Shown here in pieces: positions 1-5,975 of a DNA stretch of 5,975 nucleotides (the stretch's first letter is position 1; every line of letters starts with the position of its first letter). Below the pieces are notes generated by a model. It saw only the letters and a list, made by a program, of their open reading frames with translations, searched no databases and was not told the DNA's origin. A program made the translations under genes and the position numbers. Source of the stretch: JAGLTZ01 sp023135015 (GTDB lineage: Bacteria > Blakebacterota > Blakebacteria > Blakebacterales > Blakebacteraceae); the NCBI GenBank assembly GCA_030631625.1, contig DAOVKT010000156.1, positions 1-5,975 of the forward strand. The letters are read 5' to 3'.

Positions 1-857
1 ATCGTGGCAAGGTCGGTGTACATATAACCCGGATAGCCCCGGCGGCTGGGAATCTCTTCCCGGGCGGTGGCGATCTCACGCAGTGCCTCACAGTAGTTGG
101 TCATGTCGGTCAAGACGACCAGCACCTGCATATCGTGCTCGTACGCGAAGAACTCGGCCGCTGTCAGCGCCATCCTGGGTGTGAGGATCCGCTCGACCGT
201 CGGGTCGTCGGCCAGGTTGATGAAGGAAACCACACGGCTGGTGGCACCGCTCTCTTCGAATGAGTTCACGAAGAAGGAGGCCTCGCGCTGGGTGATCCCC
301 ATGGCCGAGAAGACAATAACGAAGGCTTCCCCCCCGAGCACCTGTGCCTGGCGAAGGATCTGGCCGGCTATCTCGTTGTGGGGCAGACCTGACCCGGAGA
401 AGATCGGCAGCTTCTGTCCCCGCACCAGGGTGTTGAACCCGTCGAGGGTGCTGATGCCGGTCTGGATGAAGTCGTCCGGCACATCGCGGCTCACCGGGTT
501 AATAGGGTTCCCGGTAATAGAGAATCGTTTCTCGGGGATGATCGGCGGCTTGCCGTCTATGGGTACACCACGGCCGTTGAAAACCCGGCCGATCATGTCA
601 CGGGAAACCCCCAGGCGGGCCACATCCTCCTGGAGGAGGACCCTGGTGGCCTTTACATCCAGGTCGGATGTGAGTTCCAGCACCTGGATAACGGCATGTT
701 CTTCCGAGACCTCGAGCACCTGCCCGTTCCGCTCCTCGCCGTTGGGCAGGATCAGCTTCACCATCGCGTTGTAGGAGAGCTGCTGTGCCCGCTCCACGAA
801 CACGAGAGGCCCCGAAATGTATCTGATCGTCTGATATTCGCGTGCAACAAGGCTCAT
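1..857 (-). CDS. atpB: V/A-type ATPase subunit B, 3' end outside window
   Basis: This is the non-catalytic B subunit of the V1/A1 head, which alternates with subunit A in the hexamer and contributes to the nucleotide sites at the A-B interfaces. About 285 of the usual 460 or so residues are visible. The N-terminal beta-barrel begins with EYQTIRYISGPLVFVE (residues 7-22). GISTLDGFNTLVRGQKLPIF (134-153) leads into the degenerate P-loop GSGLPHNEIA (155-164), which lacks the Walker lysine, as expected for B. Further family blocks are VIVFSAMGI (180-188), VLVVLTDMTNYCEALREIA (245-263) and RRGYPGYMYTDLAT (272-285). The ATG at 857 is the only possible start, because an in-frame TGA lies nine codons upstream (882-884) with no other start codon between. 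The ribosome binding site is weak (GGAAG, 8 bases before the ATG). The gene lies 87 bases after fcl rather than directly after atpA. Confidence 0.97.
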   Translation of the reverse strand, partial: MSLVAREYQTIRYISGPLVFVERAQQLSYNAMVKLILPNGEERNGQVLEVSEEHAVIQVLELTSDLDVKATRVLLQEDVARLGVSRDMIGRVFNGRGVPIDGKPPIIPEKRFSITGNPINPVSRDVPDDFIQTGISTLDGFNTLVRGQKLPIFSGSGLPHNEIAGQILRQAQVLGGEAFVIVFSAMGITQREASFFVNSFEESGATSRVVSFINLADDPTVERILTPRMALTAAEFFAYEHDMQVLVVLTDMTNYCEALREIATAREEIPSRRGYPGYMYTDLAT

Positions 858-944
858 AAAGCCAGCTTCCGTTTCCGTTTCTCAAGCAAGCGTATTGCTA
901 GTGCCATTTACCTATCTACTCATCAGTCATGGAGTTACGGTTGT
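858..944 (-). other. 87-base gap between fcl and atpB
   Basis: This is the longest gap in the window and the left border of the sugar-gene block. Read on the minus strand it holds only a four-codon ATG...TAG mini-frame, a small imperfect repeat of ACGGAA just before atpB, and a weak 5-bp inverted repeat (885-899). I find no convincing -35/-10 pair, no strong hairpin with a U-run and no open frame of useful length. It could hold a promoter or leader that supplies subunit B separately from subunit A, but the sequence does not show one clearly. Confidence 0.5.
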
Positions 945-1922
945 TCATTCCTGATTTGCGACTCCACGAGCAAACGATCGATTGTTTTCAAACCACTCAA
1001 CCGTACTGCGAATTCCTTCCTCCAGCGGTACTTCTGATTCAAATCCGAATCGCTCCTTTGCCCTGGTCGTATCAAGGCGGCGCTTTGGCTGTCCGTCGGG
1101 TCGAGAGGAATCCCAGGTAATCTCTCCCTCGTAGCCAACAGTCTTCCTGATCAACTCAACCAGATCCTTTATCTTGATTTCCCGGCCAGTTGCGATATTG
1201 ACCGGTTCCGGTTCGTTGTACGATTCCAAGGCCAGAACAAGAGCCCGTGCGCAATCTTCTACGTAGAGGAATTCTCTCGAAACCTCACCGGTCCCCCATA
1301 CTTCCACAGGACCGGAGCCTGAATCCCGAGCCTCAACGAATTTTCGAATCAGCGCAGGTATTACATGGCTTGACTCATAATCGAAGTTGTCTAGAGGTCC
1401 ATAGAGATTTGCAGGGATCAAGTAGATTGCATTGAGGTCATACTGCTGTCGATACCCCTGGGTCATGACAAGGAGGGCGCGCTTGGCAATGCCGTACGGA
1501 GCGTTTGTCTCTTCTGGATAGCCGTTGAAGAAATCCGATTCCTTAAAAGGTGTGGGAGTGTGCTTCGGGTACCCGCAAGTAGTCCCGACCACCAGGATTT
1601 TCTCTACGCCGTATAGCCTGGCTTCTTCAATGACGTTGATCCCCATTGCCATATTAATGAAGAAGAATCGACCTGGATTCTTACGATTGGCTTCAATTCC
1701 ACCAACGGCCGCAGCCAGGTGAATAACCATATCAGGTTGCTTTTTTTCGAACATCCGCCGGGCATCTTCACGGTTCACTAGATCGTAATCCGCATACTCT
1801 TCCCAGCCAGTGACCATTACATCTGAAACACCCTCCTTTTCAAGAAGTGGAACCAGATGGGAGCCGAGAAAACCAGCGCCTCCGGTTACGAGTACCTTCT
1901 GTCCCTTTAAATCCTGACTCAT
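945..1922 (-). CDS. fcl: GDP-L-fucose synthase (GDP-4-keto-6-deoxy-D-mannose epimerase/reductase)
   Basis: This cytoplasmic NADPH-dependent enzyme epimerises and reduces the Gmd product to GDP-L-fucose, a donor for surface glycans. With the ATG at 1922 the protein has 325 residues, close to the family norm of about 310-325. The Rossmann motif GGAGFLG is at 14-20 and the SDR catalytic pair is Y143 and K147 in APYGIAK. Aligning Y143 with E. coli Y136 gives a constant offset of 7, which puts C116 at C109 and H186 (in SSHVIPAL) at H179, the acid/base residues of epimerisation. E. coli S107 becomes T114. NLYGPLDNF (172-180) and GTGEVSREFLYVEDCA (210-225) are further family blocks. I chose the ATG at 1922 over an in-frame TTG at 1943 because AGGAG lies 6 bases before it and the first beta-strand follows at the normal distance. 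The gene starts 42 bases after gmd. Confidence 0.95.
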   Translation of the reverse strand: MSQDLKGQKVLVTGGAGFLGSHLVPLLEKEGVSDVMVTGWEEYADYDLVNREDARRMFEKKQPDMVIHLAAAVGGIEANRKNPGRFFFINMAMGINVIEEARLYGVEKILVVGTTCGYPKHTPTPFKESDFFNGYPEETNAPYGIAKRALLVMTQGYRQQYDLNAIYLIPANLYGPLDNFDYESSHVIPALIRKFVEARDSGSGPVEVWGTGEVSREFLYVEDCARALVLALESYNEPEPVNIATGREIKIKDLVELIRKTVGYEGEITWDSSRPDGQPKRRLDTTRAKERFGFESEVPLEEGIRSTVEWFENNRSFARGVANQE

Positions 1923-1928
1923 CTTGGA

Positions 1929-1933
1929 CTCCT
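1929..1933 (-). promoter_or_regulatory. Ribosome binding site of fcl
   Basis: On the minus strand AGGAG lies 6 bases before the ATG at 1922. It decides the start of fcl: the longer frame opening with TTG at 1943 would place this site inside the coding region and add seven residues that do not look like the family. Confidence 0.75.
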
Positions 1934-1964
1934 GGACGCACAATCAGTCATCGCGGTCCGATAT

Positions 1965-3020
1965 CTATTCATGAACGTGGTGATTTCCAATCTGATGCCC
2001 CGCGTCGCGCAGAGTCTTCTCCTGCCGGGCGAGTTCCCAATCAGCCTCGATCATCATTGCCACAAGGTTGTCAAAATCAACCTTCGGCTTCCAGCCAAGT
2101 ATCTTCCTGGCCTTTGTGGCATCACCGAGTAAAACATCCACTTCTGCTGGTCTTAAATATCTGGAGTCGATTTCGACGTAATCACTCCAGTCAAGATCAA
2201 CCAGCGAAAAAGCCTTCTCGACCAATTCTCGGACCGTGCGTGTTTCGCCCGTTGCTACGACAAAGTCATCCGGTTCATTCTGCTGAAGCATTAACCACAT
2301 TGACTCGACGAAATCACCAGCGAAGCCCCAGTCCCGTTTGGCATCCAGATTACCCAAGTATAGTTTTTCCTGGAGTCCTTCTTTAATTCTGGTGGCCGCC
2401 CGGGTGACCTTTCTGGTGACGAAAGTTTCACCACGCCGTGGGCTTTCATGATTGAAAAGAATTCCGTTGGTTGTAAAAAGACCGTAGGCCTCCCGGTAGT
2501 TGACCGTCTGCCAGAAGGCATAGACTTTGGCACAACCGTATGGACTCCTCGGGTAAAAAGGTGTCGATTCGGTCTGTGGTACCTCAACAGCTTTCCCATA
2601 CATCTCAGACGAGGAAGCCTGGTAGTATCGTACTTCCTCTCCAGTACGTTCCTGGTATTCCCGTAGTGCCTCCAGCATAAGAAGAGCACCGACTGCGTCA
2701 GCCATGACGGTGTATTCAGGCTGTTCGAATGAAACCTTCACGTGGGATTGTGCTCCAAGATTGTAAACTTCACATGGCTGAACGATCTCAAATACTCGCC
2801 GAAGTGCACTACCATCAGTCAGGTCTCCATAATGGAGAAACAAACGGACCCCTTTTGCGTGAGGATCCTTATAGAGGTGGTCTATCCGCTCGGTATTGAA
2901 GAGTGAGGATCTCCGGATAATTCCGTGAACTTCATATCCCTTCTCAAGCAGAAGCTCAGTGAGGTAGGAACCATCCTGTCCCGTAATGCCTGAAATGAGC
3001 GCCCGACGCTTTTCAGGCAT
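1965..3020 (-). CDS. gmd: GDP-mannose 4,6-dehydratase
   Basis: It converts GDP-D-mannose to GDP-4-keto-6-deoxy-D-mannose with tightly bound NADP(H), the first step towards GDP-L-fucose and also GDP-D-rhamnose or GDP-perosamine. The protein is full length at 351 residues. It opens with the cofactor motif GITGQDG (11-17) and the Gmd signature GIIRRSSLFNTERIDHLY (33-50). The active-site region is ASSSEMYGK (135-143, with S138 and E139), followed by the SDR pair Y161 and K165 in SPYGCAK and by VNYREAYG (173-180). FNHESPRRGETFVTRKVTRA (189-208) and RDWGFAGDFVE (229-239) are also diagnostic. No key residue is missing, so the gene looks functional. It starts 27 bases after atpA, and fcl follows 42 bases later, so the pair forms a complete two-step pathway. 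Gmd is nearly certain; the final sugar depends on Fcl, which makes fucose the best reading. Confidence 0.97.
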   Translation of the reverse strand: MPEKRRALISGITGQDGSYLTELLLEKGYEVHGIIRRSSLFNTERIDHLYKDPHAKGVRLFLHYGDLTDGSALRRVFEIVQPCEVYNLGAQSHVKVSFEQPEYTVMADAVGALLMLEALREYQERTGEEVRYYQASSSEMYGKAVEVPQTESTPFYPRSPYGCAKVYAFWQTVNYREAYGLFTTNGILFNHESPRRGETFVTRKVTRAATRIKEGLQEKLYLGNLDAKRDWGFAGDFVESMWLMLQQNEPDDFVVATGETRTVRELVEKAFSLVDLDWSDYVEIDSRYLRPAEVDVLLGDATKARKILGWKPKVDFDNLVAMMIEADWELARQEKTLRDAGHQIGNHHVHE

Positions 3021-3026
3021 TAGAAT

Positions 3027-3034
3027 CCCTCCTT
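3027..3034 (-). promoter_or_regulatory. Strong ribosome binding site of gmd
   Basis: AAGGAGGG on the minus strand lies 6 bases before the ATG at 3020, inside the 27-base gap after atpA. It is the strongest Shine-Dalgarno match in the window, better than those before atpA (AGGAA, 4833-4837) and atpB (GGAAG). Translation of gmd therefore need not depend on coupling to atpA. Confidence 0.85.
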
Positions 3035-3047
3035 TATGTAGTTGGGA

Positions 3048-4826
3048 TTAAACATTAATGGATTGTCTCAGCTCTTCCAGTTTCTCGTCGGTGTCCTTGA
3101 TGAAATCCTCAAGCCCTTTTTCGAATTCCTCTCCTACGATCTCACGGAGATCACCGAACTGCACCATGAGCGGCAGGGCGAGGATATCCTCGATCAGCAC
3201 GCCGTCGCGGATGGCCTGACGCGCGACCTTCCTGTAGTGGATTATACCTCTCATCATCCCGCGCATCTTGTCCAGCTGGCATGCGGCGTCGACTTCGCTG
3301 AAGGCGTTCTGCTGCAGGTAGAAGTCCTTGGCCATACGGCCGACCTCCAGGCTCAGACGCTCCTGGTCCTGTAGCGCGTCGGGACCGACCAGGCTGACGA
3401 TCTCCTGAAGTTCCCCCTCGCGCTGGAGGATCTCGCGTATTCCACGTACCAGCTCCGTCCAGTCCTCACCCACATCCTCCTTGAACCATTTCCTGAGAGC
3501 CGGCGCATACAGCGTATAAGAGCGGTTCCAGTTGATAGCCGGGTAGTGCCGGCTGTGTGCCAGGCCGGAGTCGAGCGCCCATAGGGCACCTACCACCCTC
3601 TGGCTCGCCTGTGTGACCGGCTCCGAGAAGTCGCCGCCGGGAGGCGATACCGCACCAACCGCGGTGACCGATCCGTGCCTCTCCTCGCTGCCCAGGGTCA
3701 CTACCCTGCCGGTACGCTCGTAGAATGTGGCAAGCCGGGTAGCGAGATAGGTCGGATAGCCTTCCTCACCGGGCATCTCCTCCAGACGCGAGCTGATCTC
3801 ACGGAGTGATTCCGCCCAGCGGCTGGTGGAGTCCGCCATCAACGCCACGTTGTAACCCTGGTCGCGGTAATACTCCGCCAGGGTTATCCCCGTGTAGATG
3901 GAAGCCTCACGCGCCGCCACCGGCATGTTGGAAGTGTTAGCCACCAGGATCGTGCGGTCCATAAGGGAACCGCCCGTTTTCGGGTCGTCGAGTTTTGGGA
4001 ACTCGTGCAGCACATCCGCCATCTCGTTCCCACGCTCCCCGCACCCTACATAGACCACGATATCGGCGAGAGAGTACTTGGCCAGCAGGTGCTCCACCAC
4101 GGTCTTGCCGGTTCCGAACCCACCGGGGATAATCGCGCTGCCCCCCAGAGCGATCGGGAAAAGCGTATCCAGAATCCGCTGACCGGTAACAAAGGGCTCG
4201 ACGGGGTCCATCTTCTTCGTGTACGGACGGCCTTTCTTTACCGGCCACTCGCGGAACATGGTGATCTCGGTACCGTCACTCAGGCGGGCCACGGGTTCCA
4301 TGATCGTGAACTCACCCTCACCGACCCACTCGAGCGTTCCGCCGATTCCGTAAGGGACAAGAACGCGGTGCTCGATTGTGGAGGTCTCCTGGACGGTGCC
4401 GATGATGTCGCCGGCCTCGACCTCGTCACCTTTATTCATCACCGGCATATACTCCCACTTCTTCTCGCGATCGAGGGCGGGGACATTGATCCCCCGCGTG
4501 ATGAAGGAGCCGGCCTCGCTCTCGATCAGCTTCAGAGGCCGCTGGATACCGTCGAATGTCTGGGTCAGCAGTCCCGGTCCCAGCTCTACCGCAAGAGGGC
4601 GTCCGGTGTAAATTACAGGTTCACCGACAAATAGCCCCGAGGTCTCCTCGTAGACCTGCACGAAGGCTGTGTCGCGGTCGAGGCGGATGATCTCGCCTAT
4701 CAGGCCCTCTTCGCCAACGCGAACGATGTCGTTCATCCGCGAACCGAGCATGCCCTTGGCGATAACCGCCGGCCCGGAAATCTTCTGAATTGTACCGGTT
4801 ATCTGTTCTGTCGTCTGTTCAGCCAT
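3048..4826 (-). CDS. atpA: V/A-type ATPase catalytic subunit A
   Basis: This is the catalytic subunit of the V1/A1 head, which couples ATP hydrolysis or synthesis to rotation and to H+ or Na+ movement through the membrane ring. It is complete at 592 residues, the normal length. The N-terminal barrel is ITGTIQKISGPAVIAKGM (9-26). The bulge domain characteristic of A subunits (about 115-190) separates this complex from F-type beta, which lacks it. The P-loop is GGFGTGKT (235-242, K241), followed by GCGERGNE (261-268) with the catalytic glutamate E264. ANTSNMPVAAREASIYTGIT (296-315) and ALMADSTSRWAESLREIS (328-345, Walker B D332) complete the site. The C-terminal helical domain runs from about 440. 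The ATG at 4826 has AGGAA 6 bases upstream. The gene starts 51 bases after atpF. The gene downstream should be atpB but is gmd. Confidence 0.98.
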   Translation of the reverse strand: MAEQTTEQITGTIQKISGPAVIAKGMLGSRMNDIVRVGEEGLIGEIIRLDRDTAFVQVYEETSGLFVGEPVIYTGRPLAVELGPGLLTQTFDGIQRPLKLIESEAGSFITRGINVPALDREKKWEYMPVMNKGDEVEAGDIIGTVQETSTIEHRVLVPYGIGGTLEWVGEGEFTIMEPVARLSDGTEITMFREWPVKKGRPYTKKMDPVEPFVTGQRILDTLFPIALGGSAIIPGGFGTGKTVVEHLLAKYSLADIVVYVGCGERGNEMADVLHEFPKLDDPKTGGSLMDRTILVANTSNMPVAAREASIYTGITLAEYYRDQGYNVALMADSTSRWAESLREISSRLEEMPGEEGYPTYLATRLATFYERTGRVVTLGSEERHGSVTAVGAVSPPGGDFSEPVTQASQRVVGALWALDSGLAHSRHYPAINWNRSYTLYAPALRKWFKEDVGEDWTELVRGIREILQREGELQEIVSLVGPDALQDQERLSLEVGRMAKDFYLQQNAFSEVDAACQLDKMRGMMRGIIHYRKVARQAIRDGVLIEDILALPLMVQFGDLREIVGEEFEKGLEDFIKDTDEKLEELRQSINV

Positions 4827-4877
4827 CCGTAATTCCTGATTTAAAGAATGTCTTTGTCATCATGTCAGATCCGGCTA

Positions 4878-5201
4878 TCAGATCCGAATCTGGAATCCTA
4901 TGGCTCTGCGAACCATCGCCTGGATGTACTCGCGCTCGTCCTGTTCCCATGCTTCCGGCCTCAAACTGGGAAAGGGCACGACAAGAGGCACGTTACTGGC
5001 ATCGACTGCCCGCAGAGTGCGCTCATCCAGCCCATCCATGAGATCCTGTTCGAGCAGGACGAGACCGTAGTTTGTATCAACCAGCAGCTGACGGAGTTCC
5101 CTGGCGGCGGTGTCCACGTCGGGCACGATCCGTACTTCTGTACCGGCGAGCTTGAATCCGCTTCCAAGCCCCTGTGTGCATATGACTGCTACCCTGTGCA
5201 T
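4878..5201 (-). CDS. atpF: V/A-type ATPase subunit F (central stalk)
   Basis: Subunit F binds subunit D in the rotating central stalk and sits next to subunit C at the membrane rotor. The 107 residues match the usual size of about 100-110. The fold begins with a first strand RVAVI (3-7), then GSGFKLAGTEV (13-23), the family signature near the N-terminus. GLVLLEQDL (46-54) and VPLVVPFPS (71-79) are the later strands, and the C-terminal helix EYIQAMVRRAIG (91-102) is the part that normally contacts D. The start at 5201 is supported by the position of GF at residues 15-16, as in family members, and by AGGAT 10 bases upstream. It lies 19 bases after the atpC stop. The start codon falls within a 20-base tandem repeat, described separately. 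The symbol follows V/A-type naming and is unrelated to the F-type b subunit. Confidence 0.93.
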   Translation of the reverse strand: MHRVAVICTQGLGSGFKLAGTEVRIVPDVDTAARELRQLLVDTNYGLVLLEQDLMDGLDERTLRAVDASNVPLVVPFPSLRPEAWEQDEREYIQAMVRRAIGFQIRI

Positions 5202-5220
5202 ATGCCCGCTATCCTGTACA
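5175..5220. repeat. 20-base tandem repeat over the atpF start
   Basis: Positions 5175-5194 and 5195-5214 agree at 17 of 20 bases, and 5215-5220 begins a third, partial copy (5 of 6). On the minus strand each full copy reads roughly GGRTAGCNGNCATATGCACA, so the region with the start codon of atpF and the bases before it is present twice. The period is not a multiple of three, so the second ATG (5181) is in another frame. The true start is the upstream copy, at 5201. Confidence 0.8.
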
Positions 5221-5975
5221 TCAGGAATTCACCAGCTGAGATCTTACGCTCGACATCGGAAGTCCGAAAGCCAGTCCATGCGCGACAAGCCTCAGGTCGG
5301 TGTACTCTGCATGCCGCCGCCACAGATAGCCCAGGATGGTGCAGAATCCCAGCGGGTCTTTCCTGAACAGCTTGCTGAAATTGCGCATCAGCAGCCTCTC
5401 GACTTCCCGTTCGACGCCTGCGACCTGCCGGGCTGAAGCAATCTCGATGCCGCTCAATGCTACGCTGTATCGAGTGCGGGCAACAATATCCAGCGCGCCT
5501 TTCAGATCAGTCGCCGCCGCCAGCTCAGCCAGCTGCCGATCGGTGAGGCCGCCACCCCCAACAATCATGGGCATGGACTGATCCGCCTCTGCGCCCTGAC
5601 GTGCCAGCTTGAGCAGTGTAATCATGTTGCGCAGATCTACTTCTGCGGATAGTGCTTCAACTAGATCCTCGCCGCCTTTGACCGACATGGCACTTTCCCC
5701 CACCCACGGGAAGTAGGCTCCATCGAGAGCGACTTCGAACGCGAGGATTTCCTCTTCCAGACCCCGACCCTTCACTGCCTTCCGGAGTATGTCCCCGAAA
5801 GGGACCCCCCAGGTAACAAGAGTCGAGACCAGCGCCTGCACGGTACCTGCCTGTGAGAGCTCTTCAAGTTCGGCCGATGTAAAGGAGCCCAGAGGTATTG
5901 TGCTGTTCACTATTTCCGCCGAGATACGCTTCCCGACTATCCCGCGAACGAGAGTGCGAACATTGTGGAGATCGA
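5221..5975 (-). CDS. atpC: V/A-type ATPase subunit C (V0 d/AC39 family), 5' end outside window
   Basis: This subunit caps the membrane rotor ring and receives the central stalk (D and F). It corresponds to subunit d of eukaryotic V-ATPase and NtpC of Enterococcus. About 250 of the usual 330-350 residues are visible. The frame stays open to the right edge: codons upstream of the GTG at 5910 read DLHNVRTLVRGIVG, the D-x-x-N-x-R-x-L-x-R helix that repeats through this all-helical family, so 5910 is not the start. The C-terminus repeats the pattern (EYTDLRLVAHGLAFGLP), and the protein ends at the TGA at 5221-5223 after QLVNS. Family membership rests on this helix pattern, on the size and on its place directly before F and A. 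The gene for subunit E would be expected upstream, outside the window. Confidence 0.9.
   Translation of the reverse strand, partial: DLHNVRTLVRGIVGKRISAEIVNSTIPLGSFTSAELEELSQAGTVQALVSTLVTWGVPFGDILRKAVKGRGLEEEILAFEVALDGAYFPWVGESAMSVKGGEDLVEALSAEVDLRNMITLLKLARQGAEADQSMPMIVGGGGLTDRQLAELAAATDLKGALDIVARTRYSVALSGIEIASARQVAGVEREVERLLMRNFSKLFRKDPLGFCTILGYLWRRHAEYTDLRLVAHGLAFGLPMSSVRSQLVNS

Noticed and set aside
235..430. Subunit B as an inactive or mutated ATPase subunit because it lacks a Walker lysine
   Set aside because: The degenerate P-loop GSGLPHNEIA is the normal state of V/A-type B subunits, which are non-catalytic.
97..774. Long plus-strand open frame of 225 codons opposite atpB
   Set aside because: It lies wholly opposite the atpB coding region. 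The minus-strand translation matches the B subunit from end to end, while this frame gives low-complexity Ser/Arg-rich protein with no recognisable motif.
885..899. Inverted repeat AGCAA-N5-TTGCT before atpB as a terminator or attenuator
   Set aside because: The stem has only 5 base pairs, is not GC-rich, cannot be extended and has no U-run after it.
947..957. 11-base match ATTCCTGATTT shared by the fcl end and the gap before atpA (4832-4842), as a possible recombination or target-site footprint
   Set aside because: Several exact 11-base matches are expected by chance in 6 kb, and the copies do not flank the inserted pair at its borders.
858..3047. Mobile-element signs at the edges of the gmd-fcl block
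   Set aside because: Comparing the gaps at 858-944 and 3021-3047 by eye shows no terminal inverted repeats, target-site duplication, tRNA fragment, integrase or transposase remnant.
4101..4124. P-loop form GGFGTGKT in subunit A, differing from the common GPFGSGKT
   Set aside because: All functional P-loop residues (the glycines, K241 and T242) are present, and this form is familiar from other bacterial A subunits, so it suggests no change of function.
4005..4634. Plus-strand open frame of 209 codons opposite atpA
   Set aside because: It is a shadow of the atpA P-loop and bulge-domain region. It has no family motif and no upstream ribosome binding site that I can see.
4865..4886. 9-base direct repeat TCAGATCCG (4865-4873 and 4878-4886) at the atpF stop
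   Set aside because: A 9-base match within a few tens of bases is expected about once in a window of this size, and no site or structure is attached to it.

Overview
The window is a single minus-strand block of six genes with short gaps. Four encode subunits of a rotary V/A-type ATPase: C, F, A and B, in that order of transcription, which is the usual C-F-A-B order of bacterial and archaeal V/A-ATPase operons. The other two encode the GDP-mannose to GDP-L-fucose pathway: gmd (GDP-mannose 4,6-dehydratase) and fcl (GDP-L-fucose synthase). They sit between the A and B genes, which normally adjoin.

Layout, in the direction of transcription (right to left): subunit C, whose start lies beyond the right edge (5221-5975); subunit F (4878-5201); subunit A (3048-4826); gmd (1965-3020); fcl (945-1922); an 87-base gap; subunit B, which runs off the left edge (1-857). 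No gap exceeds 90 bases. I see no tRNA, rRNA, CRISPR array, transposase, integrase or convincing terminator.

The organism is most likely a bacterium of medium to high GC. It uses Shine-Dalgarno starts, has a full V/A-type enzyme and makes an activated deoxysugar used for surface glycans. An archaeon cannot be excluded, since the same ATPase operon is typical there. I cannot assign a phylum.

A and B form the alternating catalytic head of V1; F and C form the lower central stalk and its socket on the membrane rotor. Gmd and Fcl act in the cytoplasm in two consecutive steps and have no known link to the ATPase. In sampled lines the two sugar genes are clearly poorer in GC than A and B, and each has a good ribosome binding site of its own. 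This fits a functional gene pair gained by transfer into the A-B junction. It is the main unusual feature of the window. A joining error in the assembly is the main alternative.
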